A DNA stretch of 64,000 nucleotides from Phoronis australis. Lineage: Eukaryota > Phoronida > Phoronidae. Made by a program: the position numbers and the translations under genes. Below are positions 47,901-55,414 of this stretch, one piece after another. The stretch covers positions 262,032-326,031 of the forward strand of contig NMRA01000386.1 in NCBI GenBank assembly GCA_002633005.1. Reading direction: 5' to 3'. The notes under the pieces are model-generated. The model was not told the origin of the DNA. It did no database searches and saw nothing but the letters and a program-made list of their open reading frames with translations. The stretch's first letter is position 1. Every line of letters begins with the position of its first letter.

Positions 47901-50748
47901 AATGGAGGAAACTGGTTCTCAAAGTCCAAGACCCCTGATAGTGACTATTGTCGTTTTAATGTGTAGTTCGGACGTAGGTACTTGGTAAGCGACTCCATAA
48001 CTAAAGAGCCATGGAACTAATATCGAGGCCTGATTATCATCAGACAGCTAAAAGTGCTCTGACAACTAAACATTCACTGTCGAGTCAAATTCATTGATTT
48101 TCATTTTTTTAACAGAAATTAATGTAGTAATACTAGTCTTAGAGTTTGTCCCATTTTCAAAAACTGCGCATTCATTTTCAGTGTCGTTTGTGTGGTCCGC
48201 AACCTATTAAAATTATAATAATTTCCAAAGTCTTTCTAAATTTCAAAGAATGGTAATTATGTATGTTTGATATGCTTCATTTTTGAAACATTTGCATTGT
48301 TGTTAATTTTGAAAATAATCCACTGACGGAATGTAACTGTGTTGTATAGGGCTTAATATGGGCTGTTTTGTGCAATGGGAACCATGAGGCCTGCGCACAT
48401 CTGATGGGCTGCAAATGACATCAGACCACCAGCACCATTTTTCAGTATGCTTAAGATTGAGGAAAAGTTTTCTAATTAACATCTGCTTGCCTTGAGAAAA
48501 TGAAAGTTTAACTCAAGACATTTGCCATTTGTGCAAACTTTAAGAATCCATATTTACCGTAGTCTGGAAATATGACAGACGTAATGGCCGTGATGAGGAG
48601 CTATTGAAAGGGGCTGATACAAGGGTTGAAAATGCTTAAATTAGAATTTAGAAGTCACATACATGATACAAAACCTCAGGCCAATGTGACATTGCGTTCA
48701 GTGAATACACAACCTAATAGGTTCGTGCCACATAACATGATGAACAAACGACCACTGTTGTGTGTCTGAAGTGACTGGTTAACAGTCACTACAATCCACT
48801 TATTTCCTCTTTGAGTTACCAAAAGTCCCCATGTTAGCCAAAGAGTACCGCGCAGTCACCAACATGACTCATGTTTGGGATTCGGTCTTCATTTTAGTCT
48901 GTGTATGACGTGAACAGTTTGTCTGATATAGTGTATTGAGGTGACGGTAAAAGTGAGGACTTTGTTTGACCCTATTACAAGTTCTATGAACATGCATGTT
49001 TATAACACAGAAAAATCCGGATCTATGCCTTTTAAAGTCACTTAAGTGTTGACCTTTTTACTTGTCAGGATGCTGTCATAGAGTTACTGAAAGAGGAGAT
49101 GTGCGCGAAAGCGTCCGGCTGTAAAGGGTTCATAATTGACGGCTTCCCCAGAGAAGTTGACCAGGCATTGAGGTTTGAAGAGGAGGTAAAGACACTTATG
49201 TGTGATACAGTTCGCATGTGTGCTGCAGAGCTTAGGTTACATGGTACTAATTATTTTGTGGATTAAACTAACATAATTAGGAAACAACTTCATGTATTGA
49301 GGTCATCCCCAAGACAGATTTGAACCAGCGGCCTGAGCGACAGCAGTCAAACCCATTTTTTGGTAGAGCTAAAAGGCCTTATGGCGAGTAGCCAAGTGTT
49401 TTGAGCATATTTCACGGATAAGGCACTTTTTGCCTTGATTTCAGTCAATTCTACCAGATGTCTGGAATCGGCGATTCCTAATAAAATAACAAAAACATTT
49501 TGCTGTTTTTGTAGCTCCAAGAAGTCTATCCTAATTTAAGCAAAAAAAAATTTTTTTTGACCCTTAACATTGATTGTACCCCTTCAAGGAGTTAAACTTT
49601 GACAGACAGTACCACCTCTAACGCAATAGCAGGTCCTGGATAGAAATCTCCTTTTCCTGGAGGTAGGGAAATATGTTGTCACATTGACCTGGTTTTACAA
49701 ACGTTCAACCAATTCTAGGAATCGTGTCAAAAAATATTGTGTCTAAGGATACTAGTTCTCAAAAGTGTAACCAACTTCGTGCCTTCACTGTTGTAGCCCA
49801 CTGCACAGTATAGTAAAACTTCGCTGGCATTGGAAGGCCGAATACAGTCTATGCATTTGCAAAAAATTAAAACGACAAATAACACGAGGACTCCAATGGC
49901 GCGTAAATGAGGCTAGAGAACTGGTTTACTGAATCAGATTTTGCAGCATTATGAGTAAATTTTGTGAGGTTCGAGTGTCGCTGTGTTATCTGGGACTGTC
50001 GTTTTGACCTGATCCTGCAGTTTTCAATCTTTTCAGTGTTGTCCTCATTTGAGGAGTCCTTTGCATGTTTTGCTTGTTTGATATCATTCTGTGTGTATTC
50101 TGATGGTTACTAGTGCAATGTAGAATTCGGTTTGTTGATACATAGTTGTGTCATGTGATCATAACTTATACTGCGTTTTAATGTATCTCAGGGATTTCAT
50201 CGTCACACTGTCACCTTTGTTCAAGGTCAAGCCAGCTAAAACTGTGCTCTTCTTTGACTTGTCCGAAGATACAATGAAGCAGCGAATCACAGAACGCGCA
50301 AAAGAAGGCGGCCGATTGGACGATAACGAGGCAACGTTTGAGCGAAAGATGACCAACTTCACGAACCTTACCAAGCCCGCTGTGGACCACTTCATGAAGC
50401 AAGACAGAGTCATCACGGTCAGTCATTAACGTTGTTGCCGTGGTGATATTAAACACATGTACATGTTAGGAGATATTCAAGTCTCTAAATTCAAACACAA
50501 TGCTTTGACACGATTGGCTAATCAGATGTTCAGGCATTTTTATTGGTTGAAGATAGCATTGTGAATGTATCATCTACAGTCAACCTAATCAGCTCGCCAT
50601 TCAGCAGTGGCACATGAGGGAATGTCTAATGAAATCACTGACTTATAAAGTTAACCTTTAATTTTTTGTTTCATTTCAGATCAATGCGGAGGGAACAGTT
50701 GACGACGTCTTTACGGAAGTGCAGAAACAGCTGGATGGACAACTATAA
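14742..50748 (+). CDS. AK5: AK5-like adenylate kinase with four kinase domains (gene model, exon 1 missing)
   Basis: Adenylate kinases interconvert ATP+AMP and 2 ADP. Exons, all GT-AG and all phase-compatible: 14742-14946, 15462-15500, 16321-16434, 17919-18094, 18513-18626, 19059-19247, 19801-19894, 20896-20925, 21573-21767, 22727-22902, 23816-23929, 24659-24850, 26147-26224, 34713-34728, 37641-37742, 39589-41199, 41859-41915, 43415-43578, 44259-44372, 44636-44827, 45486-45558 or 46843-46915, 47593-47798, 49069-49185, 50226-50417, 50680-50748. They total 4,629 nt (1,542 residues plus stop). The N-terminus matches human AK5 ([20 protein letters not shown] against its SLLNGLMCSKPEDPVEYLES). Four kinase domains each use the same four-exon module. 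Human AK5 has two domains and about 560 residues. Domains 2 and 3 look catalytically complete, domain 1 lacks the LID arginine and Asp-Asp, and domain 4 has a variant P-loop. Two genes spliced from separate promoters remain possible. Exon 1 was not found. Confidence 0.88.
15462..15500 (+). CDS. AK5: AK5 small linker exon
   Basis: A 39-nt exon encoding [13 protein letters not shown], phase 1 in and phase 1 out. The acceptor TTCATTAG is good; the donor GTTTGA is weak. It is supported by phase only and could be skipped without a frameshift. Confidence 0.6.
16321..16434 (+). CDS. AK5: AK5 exon: linker and first beta strand of kinase domain 1
   Basis: A 114-nt exon ending PQCPIMFVM plus the first base of the P-loop Gly, donor GTAAGT. 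The hydrophobic strand before a split P-loop is seen again before domains 2 (CPIFFLM) and 3 (TVVFVL). Confidence 0.9.
17046..17220. repeat. Dispersed repeat, relative at about 22996-23155
   Basis: It shares GTGCATGCC, GGACAAAATT, ATGATGGC.GAGTGC and runs of GTCAT.ACCCGTCAT with 22996-23155. It is an intronic repeat with short inverted CGTCATGACG-type motifs. Confidence 0.6.
17919..18094 (+). CDS. AK5: Kinase domain 1, P-loop and NMP exon
   Basis: A 176-nt exon encoding [20 protein letters not shown] and [15 protein letters not shown] through GELAPQ. The P-loop is canonical. The AMP-binding Arg of the usual LLR is Lys (NLLKKE). Confidence 0.95.
18513..18626 (+). CDS. AK5: Kinase domain 1, GFPR exon
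   Basis: A 38-codon exon encoding [20 protein letters not shown]. The GFPR arginine is retained. Confidence 0.95.
19059..19247 (+). CDS. AK5: Kinase domain 1, LID exon
   Basis: A 63-codon exon encoding [20 protein letters not shown] and then [20 protein letters not shown]. The hallmark GRxDDN of the LID is GGQSQSS, so the substrate-binding Arg and both Asp are lost. This domain may bind nucleotide but is probably a poor kinase. Confidence 0.94.
19801..19894 (+). CDS. AK5: Kinase domain 1, C-terminal exon
   Basis: A 94-nt exon encoding [20 protein letters not shown] and then [11 protein letters not shown]. Human AK5 has DADRDEDEVFYDISMAVDN at this place. Confidence 0.92.
20896..20925 (+). 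CDS. AK5: AK5 30-nt microexon
   Basis: It encodes TFKGTVDFR between split Gly codons (phase 1 in and out). Acceptor CTATAG and donor GTAGGC are good. It is divisible by three, so it could be a cassette exon. It is supported by splice sites and phase, not by similarity. Confidence 0.6.
21573..21767 (+). CDS. AK5: AK5 exon: linker and first strand of domain 2
   Basis: A 195-nt exon with a basic, Pro/Ser-rich linker ([19 protein letters not shown]) ending PECPIFFLM, just before a split P-loop codon. The basic stretch could be a nuclear or microtubule-binding patch, but that is only inference. Confidence 0.9.
22727..22902 (+). CDS. AK5: Kinase domain 2, P-loop and NMP exon
   Basis: A 176-nt exon, the same length as in domain 1. 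It encodes [20 protein letters not shown] and [12 protein letters not shown] through GEMAPQ. P-loop and AMP-site Arg are both present. Confidence 0.95.
23816..23929 (+). CDS. AK5: Kinase domain 2, GYPR exon
   Basis: A 38-codon exon encoding [20 protein letters not shown] and [18 protein letters not shown]. The conserved Arg is present (GYPR, as in AK1-type kinases). Confidence 0.95.
24019..24126. mobile_element. Hairpin MITE
   Basis: GATCTAATGTGAAAGT...GGGGAGC..TGATTAAGT at the left is mirrored by ACTTAATCA..GCTCCCC..ACTTTCATGTTAGATC at the right, about 48 bases per arm. It is intronic with no ORF. Confidence 0.8.
24659..24850 (+). CDS. AK5: Kinase domain 2, LID exon
   Basis: A 64-codon exon encoding [20 protein letters not shown] and then [20 protein letters not shown]. 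The RIDDN and KR motifs of the LID are retained, so the domain may be active. Confidence 0.94.
26147..26224 (+). CDS. AK5: Kinase domain 2, C-terminal exon
   Basis: A 26-codon exon encoding [20 protein letters not shown] and IYKGAQ. It matches the NADRDEDEVFYDI-type end of AK domains. The intron after it is 8.5 kb. Confidence 0.93.
26640..26745 (+). repeat. ~31-bp tandem repeat, three copies
   Basis: A unit containing GTGTAATGTA(C/T)CA.(G)GATAGTAAGGA is repeated three times with few changes. Confidence 0.85.
26985..27050 (+). repeat. 24-bp tandem repeat, three copies
   Basis: CAATGAATTTGGTGAAAA plus TAA or GTAA is repeated three times almost exactly. Confidence 0.9.
31712..32165. mobile_element. 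454-bp foldback element with internal tandem repeats
   Basis: The two halves are imperfect reverse complements. The outer ends are AAGGTACCTA and CTAGGTACCTT, and inner blocks such as CATGCACCCAAATACACGGG reappear inverted. Each arm is itself a degenerate ~20-bp tandem repeat around ACACGG.CTCACGGAC. The ORFs across it (for example 31911-32183 minus) come from the repeat. Confidence 0.85.
32930..33085. repeat. Dispersed MITE-like repeat, relative at 55045-55170
   Basis: It shares GTTCAG.AAC, CCAAAATCA.GTGTTCTCA, TTTTAGC.A.GGTCCTA and GTTACTGAA with 55045-55170. Its two ends are weak inverted repeats. It is probably non-autonomous. Confidence 0.6.
34628..34667 (+). repeat. GA-rich microsatellite
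   Basis: A gagaga/ggga tract about 40 bases long, 45 bases upstream of the 16-nt AK5 microexon. Confidence 0.85.
34713..34728 (+). CDS. AK5: AK5 16-nt microexon with tandem (NAGNAG) acceptor
   Basis: A polypyrimidine tract ends TTTTTTCAGCAG, followed by TCGTCTGGGAAAC and the donor GTAAGT. Using the first AG gives 16 nt (QSSGK plus one base); using the second drops one Gln. It enters in phase 0 and leaves in phase 1, exactly what joins 26224 to 37641. It is supported by splice sites and phase only. Confidence 0.55.
35292..36673. mobile_element. 1.38-kb non-autonomous DNA transposon, TA target duplication
   Basis: The ends are 25-bp perfect inverted repeats: CCGTATTCGCCGTAATAACC.. starts at 35294 and its reverse complement ends at 36671. 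Both ends are flanked by TA (35292-35293, 36672-36673), as for Tc1/mariner-type and some other families. Subterminal regions carry AAGCGCCCCCC motifs. No transposase ORF is present, and base composition inside is more GC-rich at the ends. Confidence 0.9.
37641..37742 (+). CDS. AK5: AK5 acidic linker exon
   Basis: A 102-nt exon encoding [20 protein letters not shown] and [13 protein letters not shown], phase 1 in and out. Acceptor GTTATAG, donor GTATGT. It has no known domain. Confidence 0.8.
39589..41199 (+). CDS. AK5: AK5 giant central exon, novel 537-residue Ser-rich region
   Basis: A 1,611-nt open exon between acceptor CTGCCTTAG and donor GTGAGG, phase 1 in and out. It is clearly more GC-rich than the introns around it. 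The first ~60 residues ([37 protein letters not shown]) look folded. Residues of about 80-290 are Ser/Arg-rich and low in complexity. The last ~240 residues contain ordered-looking stretches ([60 protein letters not shown]). Two SxLHATLS motifs occur about 150 residues apart. I recognise no named domain, and human AK5 has nothing comparable. Retention of the following intron would stop translation at 41218-41220. Confidence 0.9.
41859..41915 (+). CDS. AK5: AK5 exon: first strand of domain 3
   Basis: A 57-nt exon encoding [20 protein letters not shown]. Human AK5 has [16 protein letters not shown] at the corresponding place. Donor GTAAGT. Confidence 0.9.
42230..42620. repeat. Degenerate GACTAGAGC-rich repeat
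   Basis: Some fifteen variants of (T/A)GACTAGAGC(G/T).TAGTCA in both orientations, with two copies of TTCATTTGCATAATT. It is a locally self-complementary low-order repeat in an AK5 intron. Confidence 0.75.
43415..43578 (+). CDS. AK5: Kinase domain 3, P-loop and NMP exon
   Basis: A 164-nt exon encoding [20 protein letters not shown] and [20 protein letters not shown] through LVPI. It is the closest of the four to AK1 and to human AK5 domain 2, with all key residues present. Confidence 0.96.
43635..43862. mobile_element. Hairpin MITE (GGGCCCATTCCAAGAAA type)
   Basis: The left end GGTGCCCATTCCATGAAACTGA is mirrored by TCAGTTTTCTTGGAATGGGCCC at the right end, with inner inverted blocks of TTAAGTC and GACTTA type. 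No ORF. Confidence 0.8.
44259..44372 (+). CDS. AK5: Kinase domain 3, GYPR exon
   Basis: A 38-codon exon encoding [20 protein letters not shown] and [26 protein letters not shown] is shared with human AK5 domain 2. Confidence 0.96.
44636..44827 (+). CDS. AK5: Kinase domain 3, LID exon
   Basis: A 64-codon exon encoding [20 protein letters not shown] and [18 protein letters not shown]. The full [13 protein letters not shown] LID signature is present, so this is a good catalytic domain. Confidence 0.96.
44874..45235. mobile_element. Possible MITE with degenerate ends
   Basis: It begins GGGCGCATCCAGGATTT, an end type seen again near 59127, and contains two related blocks (CAGGGTGTCCAAA and GACACCCT) in inverse orientation near each end. 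Borders are uncertain. Confidence 0.4.
45486..45558 (+). CDS. AK5: Kinase domain 3, C-terminal exon (copy A)
   Basis: A 73-nt exon encoding [20 protein letters not shown] and LGIK. Acceptor TTCAG, donor GTATAG. Copy B at 46843-46915 differs by one residue (Ser to Gly in EIFSEV). Including both copies shifts the frame and brings a stop codon early in copy B, so only one can be used per transcript. Confidence 0.92.
46135..46295 (+). repeat. 54-bp minisatellite carrying a splice acceptor, three units
   Basis: Units contain GATACCAAACTTGGCTATGA and TTATTTGTAAACCAGGCATAG. The TTTGTAAACCAGGCATAG part is the same sequence that forms the acceptor of the domain 4 exon at 47593. Spliced from these acceptors the reading frame meets TGA at once. 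Confidence 0.85.
46843..46915 (+). CDS. AK5: Kinase domain 3, C-terminal exon (copy B)
   Basis: A 73-nt exon encoding [20 protein letters not shown] and LGIK, with intact acceptor and donor. It is the copy nearest to the next exon and an alternative to copy A at 45486-45558. Confidence 0.9.
47483..47600 (+). repeat. 54-bp minisatellite, two units, ending in a used acceptor
   Basis: Same unit as at 46135-46295. The last GGCATAG (ending 47592) is the acceptor that puts the domain 4 exon in phase. Confidence 0.85.
47593..47798 (+). CDS. AK5: Kinase domain 4, P-loop and NMP exon
   Basis: A 206-nt exon encoding [20 protein letters not shown] and [20 protein letters not shown] through GDLVPI. The P-loop is GGSGSGKST instead of GGPGSGKGT. 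It still fits GxxxxGK(S/T), but the conserved Pro is lost. Unlike in domains 1-3, the first strand is in the same exon as the P-loop. Phase requires the AG at 47591-47592. Confidence 0.93.
47857..47937. mobile_element. Short hairpin MITE
   Basis: CCAGGGATCCCCGG.TTCGAGAACCAGTTT is mirrored by AAACTGGTTCTCAAAGTCC..GACCCCTG. A related hairpin with GAACCAG / CTGGTTCTCAAA lies at 56565-56673. Confidence 0.7.
49069..49185 (+). CDS. AK5: Kinase domain 4, GFPR exon
   Basis: A 39-codon exon encoding [20 protein letters not shown] and [19 protein letters not shown]. The conserved Arg is present. Confidence 0.96.
49300..49385 (-). repeat. Possible degenerate tRNA-derived SINE
   Basis: A reversed B-box-like GATTTGAACC and a tRNA-like CAGCGGCCTGAGCGAC stretch. 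The A box is not clear, so this is tentative. Confidence 0.3.
50226..50417 (+). CDS. AK5: Kinase domain 4, LID exon
   Basis: A 64-codon exon encoding [20 protein letters not shown] and [20 protein letters not shown]. The GRLDDN motif is present. The later KKR of the LID reads ERK, so one conserved Arg is Lys. Confidence 0.95.
50680..50748 (+). CDS. AK5: Kinase domain 4, last coding exon and stop
   Basis: A 69-nt exon encoding [20 protein letters not shown] and QL, then TAA. Human AK5 ends INAEGTPEDVFLQLCTAIDS and IF, so the C-termini correspond. Confidence 0.96.
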   Translation: MNAEGTVDDVFTEVQKQLDGQL

Positions 50749-51690
50749 AGGACTGTCACATCTGTCGAGGGTTACTCTTCTGCCATATAGGAACTAAATT
50801 ATTGTCAAGTCTCCTGATCTTCTGTTTTTAAATTATCATTTTAATTTGTGCATGTTTTACAGTTGTTCGTAACTTAGTTCATGCTACGAAAGAAAATTCA
50901 ATAATAGAATCTTTGGTATACATCTTTGAATAATTGTTCACCCGATAATTTGATAAAATAGCATTCATGTAGAGCAGTATCCTTGACTATGTCCACCAGA
51001 GTATTATCTAAATGGCTGGTAAGATAGTTCTCGTTTAGGTCTTGAAAGACTTGTCGTATTCCTTGCATGATACATGACTTGAGACACTGTAGAGGGGTCA
51101 AGGGGTCAACGGGTTTATTCATGTTTTATCTCTGGCATAATTGCCTCTTATCAAATGACACGAAATTTCTGTATCTTGGAAGTCGAGAGATCTCTGATGC
51201 TGCACTGATATTGTTTCCTGGTGGCTTTACAGTGAGCACTGAACTACACTAACATGACTGCTTCTGGTAACATTGTTTTGCCTACTTGTTATTGGGAAAT
51301 ACCTCTATCCAAATATTTCAATGCATTATAATTTGCATCTGCTTTGATAGTTTTGTTATTTTACTTATTTGCTAATCTTATCTGGACAAATTGAAGCACA
51401 TTCGGAACCCCTTTGTTGCTTTGATTTTGGTGTTAAAACATACGCAGCATTTCTTGTTAATGGATTCATTGTATAACTTAAATACTGGGTCTTTTAGTTG
51501 GCCTGCTTTGATGTACATTTTTCGTTTAGAATATTGTTACATATAATCGTTTCTGCAATATTGTGCGACATTTTTTATACAAAATTGAACAATCTACGTG
51601 CTCCAGTTAATTTATTAATATTTTTCCTGGTGTACGAATATGATATTAACAGCTTAATAAGTTTTTAAATTAATAAAATTACTGGTAATA
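50749..51690 (+). other. AK5: AK5 3' untranslated region (inferred)
   Basis: AT-rich sequence after the stop, closed by AATAAA at 51672-51677. The extent is inferred from the signal only. Confidence 0.5.
51672..51677 (+). terminator. AK5: AK5 polyadenylation signal candidate
   Basis: AATAAA about 0.92 kb after the stop codon, in a T-rich context. Confidence 0.5.
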
Positions 51691-52998
51691 CAAAATTTAA
51701 TGATTGCGTTATCAGTTGTCTGATGAAACTCCGTTATTTCAAAGTTTTTGCAGTCGTTTTCTTGTAGACAGTGATAAATCTACTTAAGATCCATGTTAAC
51801 AGAGACAATTATTACTGGCTTGGAAAAAATTACATCCGACTAGGCTGCATTATATGGAGCTTTTGTTGAAACAGGCTATGTTGGAACAGGGACACCTTGC
51901 CCAAACAAAATTCTCTAGATCGTGGTCAATTTTTTACTGTGGAGTTACTGCCGACACCGAATTATCACAGAGTTAAATTTTTAAAAAGAAAATTCTTCTC
52001 GTAAACACAACCGTCGGACACTGTGTCCATCCGTGTGCCATGTTGAGCTGTAAGTGGACCTTGTTTGTGGGAACTTTGGTTGTAGGTGCGTGCAGCTATG
52101 TTTTGTGTGCCCTGCGGTATTTGACTGTGCGCAATCCGTGTTTACGAGTCGGTGAGAATTAACTGGACTTGTTCGCCATGTTGATACATGTAAGGAATGG
52201 TTTTTAGGCATGTAACAGCCATGTTTTTCCAGCATCAGGTGAGAGCTTATGCTGGCCAACTCGTGTGCAAGTCGACTCATACCCTAGCCCTACTAATATG
52301 ACTTCAACAGCTGCCTAGTCTCTTACATTTACACACGTAACACTAATTACATTTAGATTTTTGTAATGTCCGTTATTCAGTGAATGGTTGAATTGCCACG
52401 AATTGACCAGGGTACTAGTTGACTAGAGTACGATTCGCCTTCAAACTAGTTGACTTGACTACTATTTTTTATCGCAACATAAGTATAAAACAATACTGTA
52501 ACAGTAATGGTACAGAGAATTAGCCTACTACATGTAGTTGACTTGGGTACTAGTCGACTTGTGTATTAGTGGACTGGGGTACCAGTTGACTTTGGTACTA
52601 GTTGACTTGGGTATGAGTCGAATTGGGTGAGAGTGGACATTGGTAAAAGTTGTCTCTTAATCTTTGTCTCCACACCTTGCAAATCTCCAGTATCAGTGCA
52701 ATAGATCTAATTAATGTATTACCATTTGAATCTTCATTCAATAGTACAGAATCGTGGTATAGGATCATGGTAATACCAACCAGACCTCAGTATTTGGGTA
52801 ACATTTCGGTCGAGGCTTGTGGAGAGCCATGCTAGCATCTGTTCACTTATAAACAGTGTCAGTGTCCCCCAGAAGCCGCTAGTCCCTGCCTTATGCTCTT
52901 CAGGAACTCGTTGCAAGCTTATGTTTGTAAAAATGTCTATATATATTATCTGTGATAAGCAGGATAGGTAGAGGGAATGTTTTTTATATGTAATTATT
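51691..52998. other. Intergenic between AK5 and TRMT10B
   Basis: No gene seen. It contains a minisatellite (52395-52640). The genes on both sides are convergent. Confidence 0.5.
52395..52640 (+). repeat. ~18-bp minisatellite (GTTGACTTGGGTACTA)
   Basis: Degenerate copies of AGT(T/C)GACTTGGGTACT, dense from about 52533 to 52640 and scattered before that. Confidence 0.8.
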
Positions 52999-53004
52999 TT
53001 TATT
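52999..53004 (-). terminator. TRMT10B: TRMT10B polyadenylation signal candidate
   Basis: AATAAA on the minus strand about 215 bases after the stop codon. Confidence 0.5.
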
Positions 53005-53219
53005 GCAAAAATATAATGCTTATGTCAAACCTGTGTCTATTCATATTCTGCAACACATTTCTTCACACTTGATTATCAATTTGTGATGTCACTGTCGTGT
53101 GGCTCCGCCCTTTTCCTGAATAGGCATCTGAAGGTTGACTGATGCTACTCTATTCATGGTCAATTAAATCTTAAAAGGTTGATTGACAGTTGATTCATGA
53201 GTGCTAACCACTGACTGGC

Positions 53220-54182
53220 TCATGGATGCTCACTGGGTTCTTCTCTCAACACAAATCCTTTTCTGGGAGGGACACCACTAAGGAGTGCCACACGCCAATC
53301 ACGGCACTGACAGAATGTGAGCAAAATCTCAAAGACTTGATTGACAGTCAATATTGGCGAGTGAGAAGAGCCAGCTGTCCTTGACATGTATTCATCTATT
53401 GGAAGCCTGGCAGTTCTGAGATCACAGTCTGCTGCCTTAGTTTGTGTTATACGCTTTTTAACACTCTCATCAACCAAACCTCCAATGACATAAACGCACG
53501 ATTCATCCACAATTTCTAAAACGTTCTCAGAATCGGGCGATAAGTAAACAATCTCATCATTTGCGAACACATCTAGACATGACTTTTTTGTCATTTCAAT
53601 CAAATAATTTTCAAATCCTTCATTTTTACGCACACATTCGCGATACAGACCACTTTCTTCATCCAGGCCAGTGAAGTAAACGTGGCAAGGTTTATCTGCC
53701 TTCCGATTAGCTCCATACAAACGACACAACTGCTGAGCTAGTTTGGAGATTTCTTTACCAGACATGTGTTGTTGTAGTGAGAGATCGACACACACTCTTT
53801 GACCAGTATGCAAAGCCTCAGAACATTTCTGCCTAGTCATAGCCTTCAACTGCTTTTTTGATACAAGAGTGGATGGTGAAACATCAGAATCCTGTTGACT
53901 TTCATTTCTACGCTGCTCGGCCTTTCGTGTCCTGGCAGCGATTTTCTTATCTTTTCGCTCCGACTTGCGTTTAGCTAACAGATGTTCGTGTCTCAGAATC
54001 TTTTTTTCCGATCTCTTCAGTTTTGTTCGTTTTCCACCCAAAGCTACGTCATCATCGGTGTTGGCAGAACTGGCTAGTGTGATGTCTGGACAACTTTGTT
54101 CACACGGTGTGACACAGGGAAACCTGGAATCGTCATCACCTTGGAAATTGTGATCACATGACTCATTCTCAAAAACTGACAT
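53220..54182 (-). CDS. TRMT10B: tRNA methyltransferase 10 homolog B
   Basis: A 320-residue SPOUT-fold methyltransferase of the Trm10 family, which methylates N1 of the purine at tRNA position 9 with S-adenosylmethionine. The whole coding region is one exon. The start is ATG at 54182 (MSVFENESC). The open frame continues upstream to a non-ATG codon at 54200, but an acceptor (TATTTCAG, exon start 54230) lies just beyond, so the ATG follows a short 5' UTR. Residues of about 50-100 are Lys/Arg-rich (KRTKLKRSEKK, KRKSERKDKKIAARTRKAEQ), typical of the family's tRNA-binding N-terminus. The Trm10 domain starts near RVCVDLSLQQHMSGKEISKL and includes CRLYGANRKADKP, YVIGGLVDES, RLPIDEYM and LTVNQVFEILL. 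GGLVDES and ARLPI.EYM match TRMT10B better than TRMT10A (GGLVDHN, AQLPLGNF) or TRMT10C. Human TRMT10B is 316 residues. Confidence 0.93.
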   Translation of the reverse strand: MSVFENESCDHNFQGDDDSRFPCVTPCEQSCPDITLASSANTDDDVALGGKRTKLKRSEKKILRHEHLLAKRKSERKDKKIAARTRKAEQRRNESQQDSDVSPSTLVSKKQLKAMTRQKCSEALHTGQRVCVDLSLQQHMSGKEISKLAQQLCRLYGANRKADKPCHVYFTGLDEESGLYRECVRKNEGFENYLIEMTKKSCLDVFANDEIVYLSPDSENVLEIVDESCVYVIGGLVDESVKKRITQTKAADCDLRTARLPIDEYMSRTAGSSHSPILTVNQVFEILLTFCQCRDWRVALLSGVPPRKGFVLREEPSEHP

Positions 54183-55044
54183 TTCTGTCAACCAGCACAC
54201 TTTGACTTCTCCCTCACAACCTGGTCAAATCTGAAATACAAAATATTATGTAAATTTTACATTACGTCGAAATACAACAATTACAGCACTGACCAATACG
54301 AAACAAACATAAGTTAACATTACAATAGTTTTCAAAACAGACAGACTTCAACAAAGGTCTGTCAAACTTGGGTAAACATGTTGCCGGAATTATTTGGCTG
54401 AGGTGTGTAGTCACATATTTGTTGCAACAAGAAAGCGTTTTTGTCAAATTTTTATTGGATTTAATGTGTGACTACTGTGCCTAGCCTCTAATTCTTTATT
54501 CATACTTTATTCATTCTAATCAAATATCGATATTTAGTAGCGGTTTTGTGCGGCCAAACTTCATTGAATTGTTCGATGTTGTCCAGTTTATTTTGAGAAC
54601 TACAGTAGATACTTTGGAATGTTCAACAAAGGAATCAAACACTGCAGGCATCATACAACACTCTTTTCCACACGCCTGGTCCCACCTCTTCAACAACTAG
54701 TCAGATGTGACTGGTCCAACCGTTAGAGAACCAGTTACTTCCAATGAATGGCTGTAACCACCAAACAGCTCTGACTCTAACAAGTTTGAGGTTCAGGGTT
54801 GATTTACTGTCAGGACTGAACACGAAGAGAAGTACTGGCCTAGTTACAAGCAAAATACTATTTTTGCATGGATGTGACAAACAGAACTACACAGTTAATA
54901 TGTACAAAAGACAGAACTAAGTGCAGAAAATGAATGAACCACCGGAGCTTATATCAATATTTTTAGCACATGCCTAACACATACTATACATATACATGTA
55001 GCTACGTTTGATACACAGGGAGTGTAACAACTGGTTTCCAGGGT

Positions 55045-55170
55045 AGAGTTCAGTAACGTTAAGACCTTGCTATAATCCAACCAAAATCACGTGTTCTCAC
55101 ACCATCAATATCTCACGTCAACTCGCGACGTCTTGCTTTTTAGCGAGGTCCTAGCGTTACTGAAATCAGG
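55045..55170. repeat. Dispersed MITE-like repeat, relative of 32930-33085
   Basis: Shares the CAAAATCACGTGTTCTCA block and the terminal GTTCAGTAACG / CGTTACTGAA ends, which are mutually inverted (about 125 bp). Confidence 0.65.
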
Positions 55171-55414
55171 CCAGGTAATTATAATCTACCGGAAGTCTTG
55201 TGAGGATGTCAGTTTCACCACTTTCTGATTGGCTGCTGGTCCTTCAACTGAGGTCAATCATTAAAAATGAAATTTGACCCGGACAGCAGCCAATCACAGG
55301 GTAACTGTTGATTGACAAGAGCACCATATAGCGGTGAGATTGACAACCTCCTGAAGTAGATCATGCAACTGAACAAAGGAGTGTTCGGAAAAAAGTTTGA
55401 TTGCAGGTCTGGAG

